NCBI GenBank assembly: GCA_913774845.1
Contig: CAJYJO010000014.1
Span: 62,001-126,000, forward strand
Origin: an uncultured Microbacterium sp.
GTDB taxonomy: Bacteria; Actinomycetota; Actinomycetes; Actinomycetales; Microbacteriaceae
Reading direction: 5' to 3'
DNA length: 64,000 nucleotides
Shown: positions 8,343 to 20,947 of the stretch, piece by piece
Layout of the letters: each line of letters begins with the position of its first letter
Position numbering within the stretch: position 1 is the first letter of the stretch
The notes under the pieces: generated by a model
Told to the model about the DNA's origin: nothing
Seen by the model: the letters and a program-made list of their open reading frames with translations, nothing else
The model's database searches: none
Made by a program: the position numbers and the translations under genes

Positions 8343-9531
8343 GTACATCGTGATCGAGGATGCCGCGCGGTTCCGTGCCGCGTGCGAGGCGCTGGCCGCC
8401 GGGACGGGGCCGGTCGCGGTCGACGTCGAACGGGCCTCGGGCTTCCGCTATTCGCAGCGCGCCTATCTCATCCAGGTGTTCCGTCGGGATGCCGGGGTGT
8501 TCCTCTTCGACCCGGTCACGATCGAGGACTTCTCTCCTTTGCAGGAGGCGATCGGCGAGACCGAGTGGGTCTTCCACGCGGCCAGCCAGGATCTGCCGTC
8601 GCTGCGCGAGCGCGGTCTCGAGCCGCCGGTGATCTTCGACACCGAGCTGGGCTCGCGCCTCCTCGGGCACGAGCGGGTCGGGCTGGGTGCCGTCGTCGAG
8701 CAGACGCTCGGCATCACCCTCGCCAAGGCGCACTCGGCCGCGGACTGGTCGACGCGCCCCCTCCCGGCATCCTGGCTCGAATACGCCGGTCTCGACGTCG
8801 AGCACCTCGTCGACGTGCGCGACGTGCTCGTGGCCGAGCTCGAGGAGCAGGGCAAGACCGAGTTCGCCCGCCAGGAGTTCCAGGCCGTGCTCGACCGGGA
8901 GCCCAAGCCGCCGCGCGACGACCCCTGGCGGCGTCTGAGCGGTCTGCACAGCGTGCGCGGCCGCCGGTCGCTGGCGGTCGCCCGTTCGCTGTGGCAGGCG
9001 CGCGAGGATTACGCCCGCGAACAGGATGTCGCCCCCGGGCGTCTCGTGCCCGACCGCGCGCTGGTCGCGGCCGTCCTGGCCGACCCCGCGAGCAAGCAAG
9101 CACTCGCGGGCGTCAAAGAGTTCAACGGTCGCGCCAGTCGCACCCAGCTGGATCGCTGGTGGAACGCGATCGTCGCCGGTCGCGAGTCGACGGACCTCCC
9201 CGCCGACCGCGTCCCCAGTGACACCCTCCCCCCGCCGCGCGCGTGGGCGGATCGCAACCCCGAGGCCGACCGCCGCTTGAAGAAAGCGCGACCGGCCGTC
9301 GAGGCGCGCGCGGAGGAGCTCCGGATGCCGACCGAGAACCTCCTCACGCCCGAGACGCTGCGCCGGGTGGCGTGGAATCCGCCGGCCGAGGTGTCGACCG
9401 AGTCCGTCGGAACAGCGCTGGCGGAGCTCGGCGCGCGCCCCTGGCAGATTGACCAGACCGCACAGGTGATCGCCGATAGCTTTGTAGCTTCCCTCAACGC
9501 GGACGAAGACGGGTCTGCCACGGATTCGTAG
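8335..9531 (+). CDS. rnd: Ribonuclease D-like 3'-5' exonuclease with HRDC domain
   Basis: 398 residues from the GTG at 8335, with GGAGG seven bases upstream. The DEDD exonuclease motifs are visible: Exo I D30 and E32 in VAVDVERASG, Exo II D86 in HAASQDLPSL, and Exo III YAGLDVEHLVDVRD, which carries the DEDDy tyrosine. An HRDC domain (about 210-290) and a C-terminal helical region (about 310-395) follow, as in RNase D. It trims the 3' ends of tRNA and other stable RNAs. It is translationally coupled to the DUF3000 gene. Confidence 0.9.
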   Translation: MVEYIVIEDAARFRAACEALAAGTGPVAVDVERASGFRYSQRAYLIQVFRRDAGVFLFDPVTIEDFSPLQEAIGETEWVFHAASQDLPSLRERGLEPPVIFDTELGSRLLGHERVGLGAVVEQTLGITLAKAHSAADWSTRPLPASWLEYAGLDVEHLVDVRDVLVAELEEQGKTEFARQEFQAVLDREPKPPRDDPWRRLSGLHSVRGRRSLAVARSLWQAREDYAREQDVAPGRLVPDRALVAAVLADPASKQALAGVKEFNGRASRTQLDRWWNAIVAGRESTDLPADRVPSDTLPPPRAWADRNPEADRRLKKARPAVEARAEELRMPTENLLTPETLRRVAWNPPAEVSTESVGTALAELGARPWQIDQTAQVIADSFVASLNADEDGSATDS

Positions 9532-9602
9532 GTTCGGACAACCGATTCCGCGGGCCGCAACGCTCTTCCTAGGCTGGAGACATCCCAAACTATGGAGGCA
9601 GA

Positions 9603-10811
9603 GTGGCCGAGATGACGGACGTCTTCTTCGTCGACGGAATGCGCACCCCCTTCGGGCGCGCCGGCGAGAAGGGCATGTACTGGAACACCCGCGCCGACGA
9701 CCTTGTCGTCAAGGCGATCATCGGGCTGATGGAGCGCAACGGTGACGTGCCGAAGGACCGGATCGACGACGTGGCGATCGCCGCGACCTCGCAGACCGGT
9801 GACCAGGGCCTGACCCTGGGCCGGACGGCGGCGATCCTCGCGGGTCTGCCGATGACCGTCCCGGGCCTGGCGATCGAGCGCATGTGCGCCGGCGCCATGA
9901 CGAGCGTCACCACCATGGGCGCCTCGATCGGCGTCGGCATGTACGACCTCGCCCTCGCCGGCGGCGTCGAGCACATGGGCCGGCACCCCATCGGGGGCAA
10001 TGTCGACCCCAACCCCCGTTTCGTGGCCGAGAAGCTCGTCGACCCGGGCGCGCTCAACATGGGTGTCACCGCCGAGCGCATCCACGACCGGTTCCCCCAC
10101 CTCACCAAGGAGCGCACCGACCGCTTCGGCGCCGCGAGCCAGCACAAGGTGCAGGCCGCGTACGAGGCCGGCAAGATCCAGCCCGACCTCGTGCCCGTCG
10201 CCGTCAAGGACGCCGAGGGCGCGTGGGGACTCGCGACCGAGGACGAGGGGCGTCGCCCCGAGACCACGGTCGAGGGCCTCGCGACCCTCAAGACCCCCTT
10301 CCGGCCGCACGGGCGGGTGACCGCGGGCACGTCGTCGCCGCTCACCGACGGCGCGACCATCAGCCTTCTCGCCGGCGCAGACGCCGTGAAGGAGTTCGGC
10401 CTCGCGCCCAAGATGCGCATGGTCTCGTTCGCCTTCGCCGGCGTCGAGCCCGAGATCATGGGCATCGGGCCGATCCCCTCGACCGAGAAGGCGCTGAAGA
10501 AGGCCGGACTCACGATCAACGACATCGGTCTCTTCGAGCTGAACGAGGCGTTCGCGATCCAGGTCATCTCGCTGCTCGATCACTTCGGCATCGCCGACGA
10601 TGACCCCCGCGTCAACCCGTGGGGCGGCGCGATCGCCCTGGGCCACCCGCTCGCGGCATCCGGTGTCCGTCTCATGATCCAGCTGGCCGCGCAGTTCGCC
10701 GAGCGTCCCGACGTGCGCTACGGCCTCACCGCGATGTGCGTGGGCCTCGGCCAGGGCGGCTCGGTCATCTGGGAGAACCCGTTCTTCGACGGAAAGAAGA
10801 AGCGCAAGTGA
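9603..10811 (+). CDS. fadA: Acetyl-CoA acyltransferase (thiolase)
   Basis: 402 residues from the GTG at 9603. The acyl-accepting cysteine is C95 in IERMCAGAM. Other thiolase motifs are NEAFAIQ, GHPLAASGVR and the C-terminal CVGLGQGG that holds the second catalytic cysteine. It cleaves 3-ketoacyl-CoA in beta-oxidation or condenses acetyl-CoA. The stop overlaps the start of the FadB-type gene by four bases (GTGA), making an FadA-FadB pair. A TAGGCT -10-like element is at 9570-9575. Confidence 0.92.
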   Translation: MAEMTDVFFVDGMRTPFGRAGEKGMYWNTRADDLVVKAIIGLMERNGDVPKDRIDDVAIAATSQTGDQGLTLGRTAAILAGLPMTVPGLAIERMCAGAMTSVTTMGASIGVGMYDLALAGGVEHMGRHPIGGNVDPNPRFVAEKLVDPGALNMGVTAERIHDRFPHLTKERTDRFGAASQHKVQAAYEAGKIQPDLVPVAVKDAEGAWGLATEDEGRRPETTVEGLATLKTPFRPHGRVTAGTSSPLTDGATISLLAGADAVKEFGLAPKMRMVSFAFAGVEPEIMGIGPIPSTEKALKKAGLTINDIGLFELNEAFAIQVISLLDHFGIADDDPRVNPWGGAIALGHPLAASGVRLMIQLAAQFAERPDVRYGLTAMCVGLGQGGSVIWENPFFDGKKKRK

Positions 10812-12946
10812 CCGATTACACCTCGATCGACTTCAGCCCCCTCGACGCCCTCACCGGCGACGAGGTGGTCACCCACTCGCCCGTCCGCGACGTGCGACTG
10901 CCCTCGGGCAACGTACTCGCGCTGATCACCCTCGACAACGGGCGCGACCACACGCGGCCGAACACTTTGGGGCCGGCGACGCTCGCCGAGCTCGGGCGCA
11001 CGCTCGAGACGCTGAAGGAGCGCGCCGCGAGGGGCGAGATCCACGCCGTAGGGATCACCGGCAAGCAGTACATCCTCGCCGCCGGTGCCGACCTGTCCGA
11101 CGTCGCGAAGCTGCCCTCGAAGGACGTCGCCCGCCTCATCGCCCAGCGCGGCCACCAGGTGATCGGCTCGCTCTCCGAACTGGGAGTGCCCTCGTTCGCG
11201 TTCGTCAACGGCCTCGCCCTCGGCGGCGGCCTCGAGATCGCGCTGAACTCGACGTACCGCACGGTCGACGCCTCCGCGGCGGCCATCGCGCTGCCCGAGG
11301 TGTTCCTCGGCATCATCCCCGGCTGGGGCGGCGCCTACCTGCTGCCGAACCTCATCGGCATCGAGAACGCGCTCGAGGTCGTCGTCTCGAACCCGCTCAA
11401 GCAGAACCGCATGCTCAAGCCCCAGCAGGCCTTCGACCTCGGGATCATGGATGCCATCTTCCCCGCGGCCTCCTACCTCGAGGACTCGCTGCGCTGGGCC
11501 GACGGCGTGCTCACCGGCCGCGTGAAGGTCGAGCGCAAGAACGAGCCCGGCAAGCTCGAGCGCTTGACCAAGTGGCCGATCGCGATCAAGGTTGCGCGCG
11601 GCATGCTCGAGTCCAAGATCGGCACCGTGCCCCGCTCCCCCTACGTCGCACTCGACTTGCTCGACAAGGCCAAGAGCGGCACGAAGGCCGAGGGCTTCGC
11701 CCGCGAGGACGAGGCACTGGCCGACCTCATCACGGGCGACCAGTTCGCGGCATCCATGTACGCCTTCGACCTCGTGCAGAAGCGTGCCAAGCGGCCGGTC
11801 GGGGCTCCCGACAAGGCGCTCGCGAAGAAGGTCACCAAGGTCGGCGTGATTGGCGCGGGCCTCATGGCCTCGCAGTTCGCGCTCCTGTTCGTGCGCAAGC
11901 TGCGGGTGCCCGTGATCATCACCGACCTCGATCAGAGTCGGGTCGACAAGGGCGTGGCATCCATTCGTGACGAGATCGGCAAACTCGAGGCCAAGGGCCG
12001 TCTGGACGGCGACACCGCCAACCAGCTGCGCGCGCTCGTGCACGGCACGACCGACCGCTCGGAGTTCGCGGACTGCGACTTCGTCATCGAGGCCGTGTTC
12101 GAAGAGGTCGGCGTCAAGCAGGAGGTGTTCAGCGCGATCGAGAAGATCGTCGCCGACGACGCGATCCTCGCCACGAACACCTCGTCGCTCTCGGTCGCCG
12201 AGATCGGCTCCGTGCTGCAGAACCCCGAGCGTCTGGTCGGCTTCCACTTCTTCAACCCGGTCGCGGTCATGCCGCTCATCGAGGTCGTGAAGACGGATGC
12301 CACCTCCGACGCCGCGCTGTCGACGGCGTTCGTGGTGGCGAAGGGGCTGGGCAAGAACGCGGTGCTCACCGCTGACGCGCCGGGCTTCGTCGTGAACCGC
12401 CTGCTGGCGAAGGTCATGGGCGAGGCCGCCCGCGCGGTGTACGAAGGCACCCCGATCGCGGTTGTGGAGAAGGCGTTCGCTCCCCTCGGACTGCCGATGG
12501 GCCCGTTCCAGCTCATCGACCTCGTCGGCTGGAAGGTCGCCGCCCACGTGCAGGACACGATGGCGCACGCCTTCCCCGACCGGTTCTTCTCGTCGGAGAA
12601 CTTCCACGAGCTCGCGGCCCTGCCGGAGGTCGTCGAGAAGGACAAGGGCGGCCGGGTGACCGGGTGGACCAAGGCCGCGCAGAAGGTGCTCGTCACCGGC
12701 AAGACGCCGGTCGCGCCCGAGGCGATCCTCGCCCGCGTGCAGGACGGTCTCGCGCAGGAGATCAAGATCATGCTCGACGAGGGCGTGGTGCCCGAGGTGC
12801 AGGACATCGACCTGTGCCTCATCCTCGGTGCCGGCTGGCCGTTCATCGACGGCGGCGCGTCGCCCTACCTCGACCGCGAGGGGGCATCGGAGCGCGCCTT
12901 CGGCGACACGTTCCATCACCCGCCGATCCGCGGTATCGGGGCCTGA
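10808..12946 (+). CDS. fadB: FadB-type enoyl-CoA hydratase/3-hydroxyacyl-CoA dehydrogenase
   Basis: 712 residues. The N-terminal crotonase domain (about 1-280) shows the oxyanion segment ALGGGLEIAL and IIPGWGGAYLLPN. The C-terminal 3-hydroxyacyl-CoA dehydrogenase domain starts with VTKVGVIGAGLMASQ (about 339-354), a Rossmann motif. It is followed by the helical HAD C-domain with NRLLAKVMGEA and PMGPFQLIDLVGWK. The first motif has GLMA instead of the usual GxMG. Together with the overlapping thiolase it forms the fatty-acid oxidation complex. A strong hairpin terminator follows. Confidence 0.93.
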   Translation: MTDYTSIDFSPLDALTGDEVVTHSPVRDVRLPSGNVLALITLDNGRDHTRPNTLGPATLAELGRTLETLKERAARGEIHAVGITGKQYILAAGADLSDVAKLPSKDVARLIAQRGHQVIGSLSELGVPSFAFVNGLALGGGLEIALNSTYRTVDASAAAIALPEVFLGIIPGWGGAYLLPNLIGIENALEVVVSNPLKQNRMLKPQQAFDLGIMDAIFPAASYLEDSLRWADGVLTGRVKVERKNEPGKLERLTKWPIAIKVARGMLESKIGTVPRSPYVALDLLDKAKSGTKAEGFAREDEALADLITGDQFAASMYAFDLVQKRAKRPVGAPDKALAKKVTKVGVIGAGLMASQFALLFVRKLRVPVIITDLDQSRVDKGVASIRDEIGKLEAKGRLDGDTANQLRALVHGTTDRSEFADCDFVIEAVFEEVGVKQEVFSAIEKIVADDAILATNTSSLSVAEIGSVLQNPERLVGFHFFNPVAVMPLIEVVKTDATSDAALSTAFVVAKGLGKNAVLTADAPGFVVNRLLAKVMGEAARAVYEGTPIAVVEKAFAPLGLPMGPFQLIDLVGWKVAAHVQDTMAHAFPDRFFSSENFHELAALPEVVEKDKGGRVTGWTKAAQKVLVTGKTPVAPEAILARVQDGLAQEIKIMLDEGVVPEVQDIDLCLILGAGWPFIDGGASPYLDREGASERAFGDTFHHPPIRGIGA

Positions 12947-12958
12947 CACTCCGGACAC

Positions 12959-12996
12959 GACAGCGGCGCCGTCCCCGAGGGGTCGGCGCCGCTGTC
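12959..12996. terminator. Bidirectional terminator between fadB and dxs
   Basis: A perfect 13-base stem (12959-12971 with 12984-12996; arms begin GACAGCGGCG) with a 12-base loop. It sits between convergent stops and serves both genes. Confidence 0.8.
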
Positions 12997-13009
12997 GTTG
13001 ACGAAGGGC

Positions 13010-14959
13010 CTAGGGGCGGGTCTTCTCCCACTCCTCGATCGTGGGGATCGACCCGGTCGGCGTCTGCCGGGCGACCGGGATGCGGGTGCCGAGAACCTGC
13101 GCCACGACATCGTGGGCGATCTTGGACGGCGTGAGTCCGGCATCCTCGAGGATCTGCTCGCGCGTGGCGTGATCGATGAACTCGTCGGGGATGCCGAGCT
13201 CGTCGACGGCGGTGTCGACACCGGCCTCGCGCAGCACCTGCCGCACGCGCGTGCCGACGCCGCCGACACGGATGCCGTCTTCGATCGTGATCACCAGGCG
13301 GTGCTCGCGAGCCAGATCGATGACCGACGGCTGGACGGGGATCGCCCAGCGCGGGTCGATGACCGTCGCGCCGATACCCTGGGCCCGCAGCCGCTCGGCG
13401 ACCTCCATCGCGAGGTGGACCATCGGACCGATGCCGACCAGCAGCACGTCGTCGCCGCCTCCGCGGGCGAGCACGTCGACCCCGTCGGGCAGACGTTCGA
13501 TCGCCTCGACGTCGGCGGGCACCGTGCCCTTGGGGTAGCGCACCACCGTGGGGGCGTCTTCGATGGCGGTCGCCTCACGGAACTCCTCGCGCAGGCGAGC
13601 GGCGTCGCGGGGCGCGGCGATCCGGATGCCGGGGACGAGCTGCAGCATCGCGAGATCCCAGATGCCGTGGTGGCTGGGGCCGTCGGGACCGGTGACGCCG
13701 GCGCGGTCGAGGACGAACGTGACGCCCGCCTTGTGCAGCGCGACGTCCATCATGACCTGGTCGAAGGCCCGGTTCATGAAGGTGGCGTAGATCGCCACGA
13801 CCGGGTGCAGCCCCCCGAAGGCGAGGCCGGCCGCCGACGCCACGGCGTGCTGCTCGGCGATGCCGACGTCGTACACGCGCTCGGGAAAACGCTCCGCGAA
13901 CTGCTGCAGACCCGTCGGGCGCAGCATGGCGGCCGTCATGGCGATGACGTCGTCGCGTTCGGCGCCGACCGCCGCGAGTTCGCCGGCGAAGACATCGGTC
14001 CACTGCAGACCGCCGCCCGCGCCGAGCGCCTCACCCGTGACCGGGTCGATCTTTCCCACGGCGTGGAACTGGTCGGCTTCGTCGCTCATCGCCGGGGCGT
14101 ACCCGCTGCCCTTGTCGGTGATGGCGTGCACGATCACGGGCGCGCCGTAGGACTTCGCGAGCTCGAGCGTCTCGATGAGCGACTCGAAGTCGTGCCCGTC
14201 GATGGGACCGAGGTACTTGATGTCGAGATTGCTGTAGAGCGCCTCGTTGTTGGTGAAGCGCGAGAGGAAGCCGTGCGTACCGCCACGGACTCCCCGGTAG
14301 ACGGCGCGCGCCGCCGGCCCCAGCCGGCGGAACAGCGTGTCCGAGCCGCGGTGCAGGGTGCGGTACGCCTCGTTCGTGCGCACGCGGTTGAGGTAGCGCG
14401 CCATGCCGCCGATCGTCGGTGCGTAGGAGCGGCCGTTGTCGTTGACGACGATGACGAGGTTGCGGTCGTTGTCGTCGCTGATGTTGTTGAGCGCCTCCCA
14501 CGTCATCCCGCCGGTCAGGGCGCCGTCGCCCACGACCGCGACGACGTGCCGGTCGCGTCGCCCCGTGCGGCTGAACGCGCGCGAGACACCGTCGGCCCAG
14601 CTGAGGGAGCTCGAGGCGTGCGAGGACTCGACGACGTCGTGCTCGCTCTCGGAGCGCTGCGGGTACCCGGCGAGTCCACCGCGCGAGCGCAGGAGGGAGA
14701 AGTCCTGCCGGCCCGTGAGCATCTTGTGCACGTACGACTGATGGCCGGTGTCGAAGATGATGGGGTCCGAGGGCGAGTCGAACACTTTGTGCAACGCGAT
14801 CGTCAGCTCGACGACCCCGAGGTTCGGGCCGAGGTGCCCGCCGGTGCGGGCGACGTTCTCGACCAGGAACGAACGGACCTCGGCGGCGAGCTGCCGCAAC
14901 TGGTCGGGCGTCAGGTCATCGAGGTCGCGGGGTCCGCGGATGCCGTGTAGGAGAGCCAT
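13010..14959 (-). CDS. dxs: 1-deoxy-D-xylulose-5-phosphate synthase
   Basis: 649 residues from the ATG at 14959, with AGGAGT five bases upstream. Family motifs are present: GGHLGPNLGVVELTIALH at the N-terminus, the thiamine-diphosphate motif GDGALTGGM with its downstream NN, and the central GPDGPSHHG loop. It condenses pyruvate and glyceraldehyde-3-phosphate to DXP, the first step of the MEP isoprenoid pathway. It lies downstream of acnA in the same direction, separated by a hairpin, so it likely has its own promoter. Confidence 0.96.
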   Translation of the reverse strand: MALLHGIRGPRDLDDLTPDQLRQLAAEVRSFLVENVARTGGHLGPNLGVVELTIALHKVFDSPSDPIIFDTGHQSYVHKMLTGRQDFSLLRSRGGLAGYPQRSESEHDVVESSHASSSLSWADGVSRAFSRTGRRDRHVVAVVGDGALTGGMTWEALNNISDDNDRNLVIVVNDNGRSYAPTIGGMARYLNRVRTNEAYRTLHRGSDTLFRRLGPAARAVYRGVRGGTHGFLSRFTNNEALYSNLDIKYLGPIDGHDFESLIETLELAKSYGAPVIVHAITDKGSGYAPAMSDEADQFHAVGKIDPVTGEALGAGGGLQWTDVFAGELAAVGAERDDVIAMTAAMLRPTGLQQFAERFPERVYDVGIAEQHAVASAAGLAFGGLHPVVAIYATFMNRAFDQVMMDVALHKAGVTFVLDRAGVTGPDGPSHHGIWDLAMLQLVPGIRIAAPRDAARLREEFREATAIEDAPTVVRYPKGTVPADVEAIERLPDGVDVLARGGGDDVLLVGIGPMVHLAMEVAERLRAQGIGATVIDPRWAIPVQPSVIDLAREHRLVITIEDGIRVGGVGTRVRQVLREAGVDTAVDELGIPDEFIDHATREQILEDAGLTPSKIAHDVVAQVLGTRIPVARQTPTGSIPTIEEWEKTRP

Positions 14960-15089
14960 ACGACTCCTCTCGTGGTTGCGCGCGGTGGCGCGCGTACGGG
15001 TCGATTCTAGTCTCGGGGGCCGGTGCAGGCCCGGCAACGGCTTGCGGTCGGGGGCGATCGGTGGTGGAGCGAATGCCGAACCCACGCAC

Positions 15090-15123
15090 GAGCGCCCGCC
15101 CCGACGGATCGGGACGGGCGCTC
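15090..15123 (-). terminator. Terminator downstream of acnA
   Basis: A 13-base stem (15090-15102 with 15111-15123, one mismatch) with an 8-base loop. It is 16 bases beyond the acnA stop. Confidence 0.7.
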
Positions 15124-15138
15124 GAGCGACGATGCGCG

Positions 15139-17979
<2,841 letters not shown>

Positions 17980-18089
17980 GATCGTCTCCTTCGTCGGCGA
18001 ATGCGCAGGCGTGGGCCCGCTCTGTCCATCTTCCCCGCGCTGCGAGACCGTTTCCAGGAAGGTCGACCTAACCGCGAAGGGGGACGGAT

Positions 18090-18109
18090 TTATCTTGATG
18101 TCAAGATAA
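18090..18109. promoter_or_regulatory. Perfect 9-2-9 palindromic operator ahead of acnA
   Basis: TTATCTTGA, two bases, TCAAGATAA. The leftward strand contains a -35-like TTGACA inside the palindrome (18104-18099), so binding there would block acnA transcription. It resembles sites of MarR-family (TamR-type) regulators known to control aconitase in Streptomyces; that comparison is from memory. Confidence 0.6.
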
Positions 18110-18111
18110 TA

Positions 18112-18867
18112 TCAGGACTCGCGCCGGGGGTGGAGAGCTCGCACGACGAGCCACGTCACGGCCAGCATCGGCGCGAACAACGGCAGGCCCATCACGATCT
18201 TCAGCGTGCCGAGCGCGGTCACGTCGCCCGCGAAGTACAGCGGCAGCTGAACGACGAGGCGAGCGGCGAACAGCGCGGCCCACGCGATCGACAACCACGT
18301 GTAGGCCCGGCGCTTGCGGCGGTCCGCACGCCAGCGCGTCCCCTCGCCCAGCAGGTATCCGGCGGCGAGACCGATCAGTGGCCAGCCGACGAGCGCAGAG
18401 ACGAGGAAGGCCGTGCCGTAGGCGCCGTTGGTGAAGAAGCCGAGCACGAAGTTGTCCTGACCGCGTCCGGTCACCAGCGCGAGCACGGCCGCTCCGACCG
18501 TGGCCAGCAGACCGCCGATCGCCGCGCTCGGCGGCGACTTCGCCACGAGCCGCGCAAGGGTGAACACCGCAGCCAATCCGACCGACACGCCGAGACTCAG
18601 CGGCAGGTTGCCCTGACGCGTCTCGGGATCGACGGTGAGGGTGAACAGCACGACGAACGCCACCGAGGGCAGCACCGATTCCAGGATGCCGCGCACCCCG
18701 CCCATCGCCGACCACACGGCCGCGCCGGTCGTGGTGTGCTTCGACGGGTCGAGGCCGGCGCGACGCGCGGCGTTGCCGAGCGCCGCACTGACGGACTCCG
18801 CGGCGGACGGCGGCTCGAGGGGGACGCGGTCGGCGTCCCGCGCGTCTCGCGTCGCGTCGTCGCTCAT
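18112..18867 (-). CDS. DUF3159 membrane protein
   Basis: 251 residues from the ATG at 18867, which overlaps the stop of the DUF3710 gene (ATGA). After a polar N-terminus of ~55 residues there are about six hydrophobic segments (VLPSVAFVVLFTLTV, LPLSLGVSVGLAAVFTLA, IGGLLATVGAAVLALV, FLVSALVGWPLIGLAAG, LSIAWAALFAARLVV, LFAPMLAVTWLVV). DUF3159 is an actinobacterial integral membrane family of unknown function. It is the last gene of the dut-DUF3710-DUF3159 run. Confidence 0.85.
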   Translation of the reverse strand: MSDDATRDARDADRVPLEPPSAAESVSAALGNAARRAGLDPSKHTTTGAAVWSAMGGVRGILESVLPSVAFVVLFTLTVDPETRQGNLPLSLGVSVGLAAVFTLARLVAKSPPSAAIGGLLATVGAAVLALVTGRGQDNFVLGFFTNGAYGTAFLVSALVGWPLIGLAAGYLLGEGTRWRADRRKRRAYTWLSIAWAALFAARLVVQLPLYFAGDVTALGTLKIVMGLPLFAPMLAVTWLVVRALHPRRES

Positions 18868-19502
18868 GCCGTGCCGGGGGTCGACGGCATCCGGAGAGGG
18901 ATCAGGTCGCGCGGCGGCATCGGCGACGAACCGCGCACGACGACGATCGAGCGGAAGAGATCTTCGACCGCGGCCGCGGCCTCGATGTCGGAGGTCGCCG
19001 CGCCGCCGACCACTCCGCGCAGGAACCAGCGGGGGCCGTCGACGCCGACGAAACGCGCGAGTCGCTTGCCCGCTCCGTCGGCTCCGGCCACGGGCACCTC
19101 GGCGAGGAGCTCGGGACCGAGGGGCCCCTCGCGCTCTTCGACGCGTCCGCCCTGCTGCTTGACCTGCTGGCGGATCTGATCGCGCGTCTCCTCCCACAGG
19201 CCGCTCGTGCGCGGAGCCGCGAAGGGCTGAACCTGCAGGGTGGAGTCGGCGTAGTCGAGACCGACGGCGACGATGCGCTGCGTCTGCTCCTCGACCTCGA
19301 GGCGCAGGTTCAGGCCCTCGCGCGGGAGGATCTTGATGCCGCCGAGATCGATGTAGGGGCGAACCGGGTTGGCCTCGGCCTCGTCGAAGGGACCGGTGGT
19401 GTCGCGGTCGGCCGGCGCGCTCTTCGCGGGCGGTGCGGCCACGACCGCGGCCTCGTCGGCCTCGTCGGTCTCGGGCGTGGTCTGCGACGCGTCGTCTGTC
19501 AT
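18864..19502 (-). CDS. DUF3710 protein
   Basis: 212 residues. An acidic disordered N-terminus (about 1-40) precedes a conserved beta-rich core with [42 protein letters not shown] and [16 protein letters not shown], all typical of DUF3710. The function is unknown. It overlaps both dut (four bases) and the DUF3159 gene (four bases), so the three are co-translated. The same cluster around dut occurs in mycobacteria (Rv2696c-Rv2697c). Confidence 0.87.
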   Translation of the reverse strand: MTDDASQTTPETDEADEAAVVAAPPAKSAPADRDTTGPFDEAEANPVRPYIDLGGIKILPREGLNLRLEVEEQTQRIVAVGLDYADSTLQVQPFAAPRTSGLWEETRDQIRQQVKQQGGRVEEREGPLGPELLAEVPVAGADGAGKRLARFVGVDGPRWFLRGVVGGAATSDIEAAAAVEDLFRSIVVVRGSSPMPPRDLIPLRMPSTPGTA

Positions 19503-19954
19503 CGGGTGCTCCCTTGCAGGGTCTGGTATCCGCTCGATCCGAAGCCGCCTTCGCCGCGCACGCTGTCGGGGAGTTCGTCGACGGGGACGAACTGCACGCG
19601 CGGGACGGGCATCACGATGAGCTGGGCGATGCGGTCTCCGACCGCGATGTCGTAGGCGTGGTCGAGGTCGGTGTTGAGCAACGCGACCTTGATCTCACCG
19701 CGATAACCGGCGTCGATCGTCCCGGGCGCGTTGACGATGGTGATGCCGTGCTTGGCGGCGAGACCGCTGCGCGGGACCACGAAAGCGGCGTATCCCTCGG
19801 GAAGCGCGATGCGCACGCCGGTGGACACCAGCGCGCGCCGACCCGGCTCGAGCCGGACGGCCTCGGCGGAGGTGAGGTCGGCTCCGGCGTCGCCGGGGTG
19901 GGCGAAGACCGGGGGCTCGGATGCGACAATGAGGACGTCCACCGTTTCGGTCAC
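19499..19954 (-). CDS. dut: dUTP diphosphatase
   Basis: 151 residues, the normal length of trimeric dUTPases. It hydrolyses dUTP to dUMP and pyrophosphate. Motif 1 ([12 protein letters not shown]), motif 2 ([10 protein letters not shown]), motif 3 ([16 protein letters not shown]) and the C-terminal motif 5 ([10 protein letters not shown]) are all present. The GTG start at 19954 is only 12 bases from the divergent DUF3093 start. A TACCCT hexamer (19966-19961) would place the dut transcript start on or next to its GTG, so a leaderless message is plausible. Confidence 0.95.
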   Translation of the reverse strand: MTETVDVLIVASEPPVFAHPGDAGADLTSAEAVRLEPGRRALVSTGVRIALPEGYAAFVVPRSGLAAKHGITIVNAPGTIDAGYRGEIKVALLNTDLDHAYDIAVGDRIAQLIVMPVPRVQFVPVDELPDSVRGEGGFGSSGYQTLQGSTR

Positions 19955-19966
19955 CCCACGAGGGTA

Positions 19967-20458
19967 ATGCAGAAGAGGGGGTGCGGCATCCGCACCGCAG
20001 CCGACTACCGCGAACGTCTCAGCCCGTCGCTGTGGGCGCTCGTCGCCGCCGCCGTGTGCGGGCCGATGGCCGCCGTCGTCTTCTCTCCGCTGGACACCAC
20101 CCTCGCCCTGTTCATCGGGCTCGTGGTGTCCCTGGCGATCGTGATCGGGCTCTTGGCCGTCTCCCCCGTGGTCGAGGTGCGCGCGGGCGAGCTGCGCGCC
20201 GGGAGGGCGCACATCCCGGTGGAGTTCCTGGGCGATCCCGTGGGCGTCGTCGCCGAGGAGGCCCGTACCGCCCGCGGGAGTGGTCTCGACCGGCGGGCGT
20301 GGCATGTCATCCGGGGTGGGATCGACGGCGTCGTCACGATTCCCGTGACCGATCCCGACGATCCGACCCCGTCCTGGGTGGTGTCCACCCGCACGCCGGA
20401 TCGCCTCGTCGCGGCGATCCAGCGCGCTCAGGTCAGGCTGCGCACTCCAGGCAGATGA
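19967..20458 (+). CDS. DUF3093 membrane protein
   Basis: 163 residues from the ATG at 19967. Two transmembrane segments (about 20-38 and 41-60) are followed by a cytoplasmic beta-rich domain ending [18 protein letters not shown], the DUF3093 pattern. The function is unknown; the family sits next to dut in most actinobacteria (Rv2698 in Mycobacterium tuberculosis). Its 3' end overlaps the convergent DUF4193 gene by 26 bases. Confidence 0.85.
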   Translation: MQKRGCGIRTAADYRERLSPSLWALVAAAVCGPMAAVVFSPLDTTLALFIGLVVSLAIVIGLLAVSPVVEVRAGELRAGRAHIPVEFLGDPVGVVAEEARTARGSGLDRRAWHVIRGGIDGVVTIPVTDPDDPTPSWVVSTRTPDRLVAAIQRAQVRLRTPGR

Positions 20459-20726
20459 AGCCGGTGCCGCTCTCCTCGGCGATCTGGGAGCGGTGCTTCA
20501 CGAGGAAGCAGTTCATGCAGGTGAACTCGTCCTCCTGAGCGGGGAGCACGACGACGTCGAGCTCGATGTCGGAGAGGTCGGCGCCGGGCAGTTCGAAGCC
20601 CGAGGGGTTGTCGGCATCCTCGTTGTCGATCGACCCCGACGTCTTGTCGGGCACGCGCTCCTTGAGGGCCTCGATCGACTCGCTGTCGTCCTCGGTCTTG
20701 CGCGGTGCGTCGTAATCGGTTGCCAT
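20433..20726 (-). CDS. DUF4193 zinc-ribbon-like protein
   Basis: 97 residues: an acidic, disordered N-terminal half, then [38 protein letters not shown] and FICLECAA. The two CxxC pairs (CMNC and CLEC) suggest a small zinc-binding ribbon. DUF4193 is nearly universal in actinobacteria (Rv2699c in Mycobacterium tuberculosis) and of unknown role; a link to transcription has been suggested from its conservation. The divergent upstream neighbour is sepH. Confidence 0.88.
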   Translation of the reverse strand: MATDYDAPRKTEDDSESIEALKERVPDKTSGSIDNEDADNPSGFELPGADLSDIELDVVVLPAQEDEFTCMNCFLVKHRSQIAEESGTGFICLECAA

Positions 20727-20947
20727 GCGTGCAGGTCTCAACTTCCGGAATTCGTGGTGCTGTGCCCCATCGGGTGCCCGATCGGGCGGCCATAGTTTGC
20801 ATGACGCATCCTCGATAAGCAAATGCTCGTGCGGATGCGTGCGTGCCTGGCGGGACGGGAAACTCGCGGCACGCCCGCGATATTCCCGGTTGCCGGCCCG
20901 GCGCGTGTGAGCATGGGCTCTGACCGCAGATCGGAGGGGTGTTTCGC

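Noticed and set aside
20776..20787. GCCCGATCGGGC palindrome between the DUF4193 gene and sepH as an operator
   Set aside because: Short GC-rich palindrome expected often in such DNA, with no second copy or clear promoter relation.
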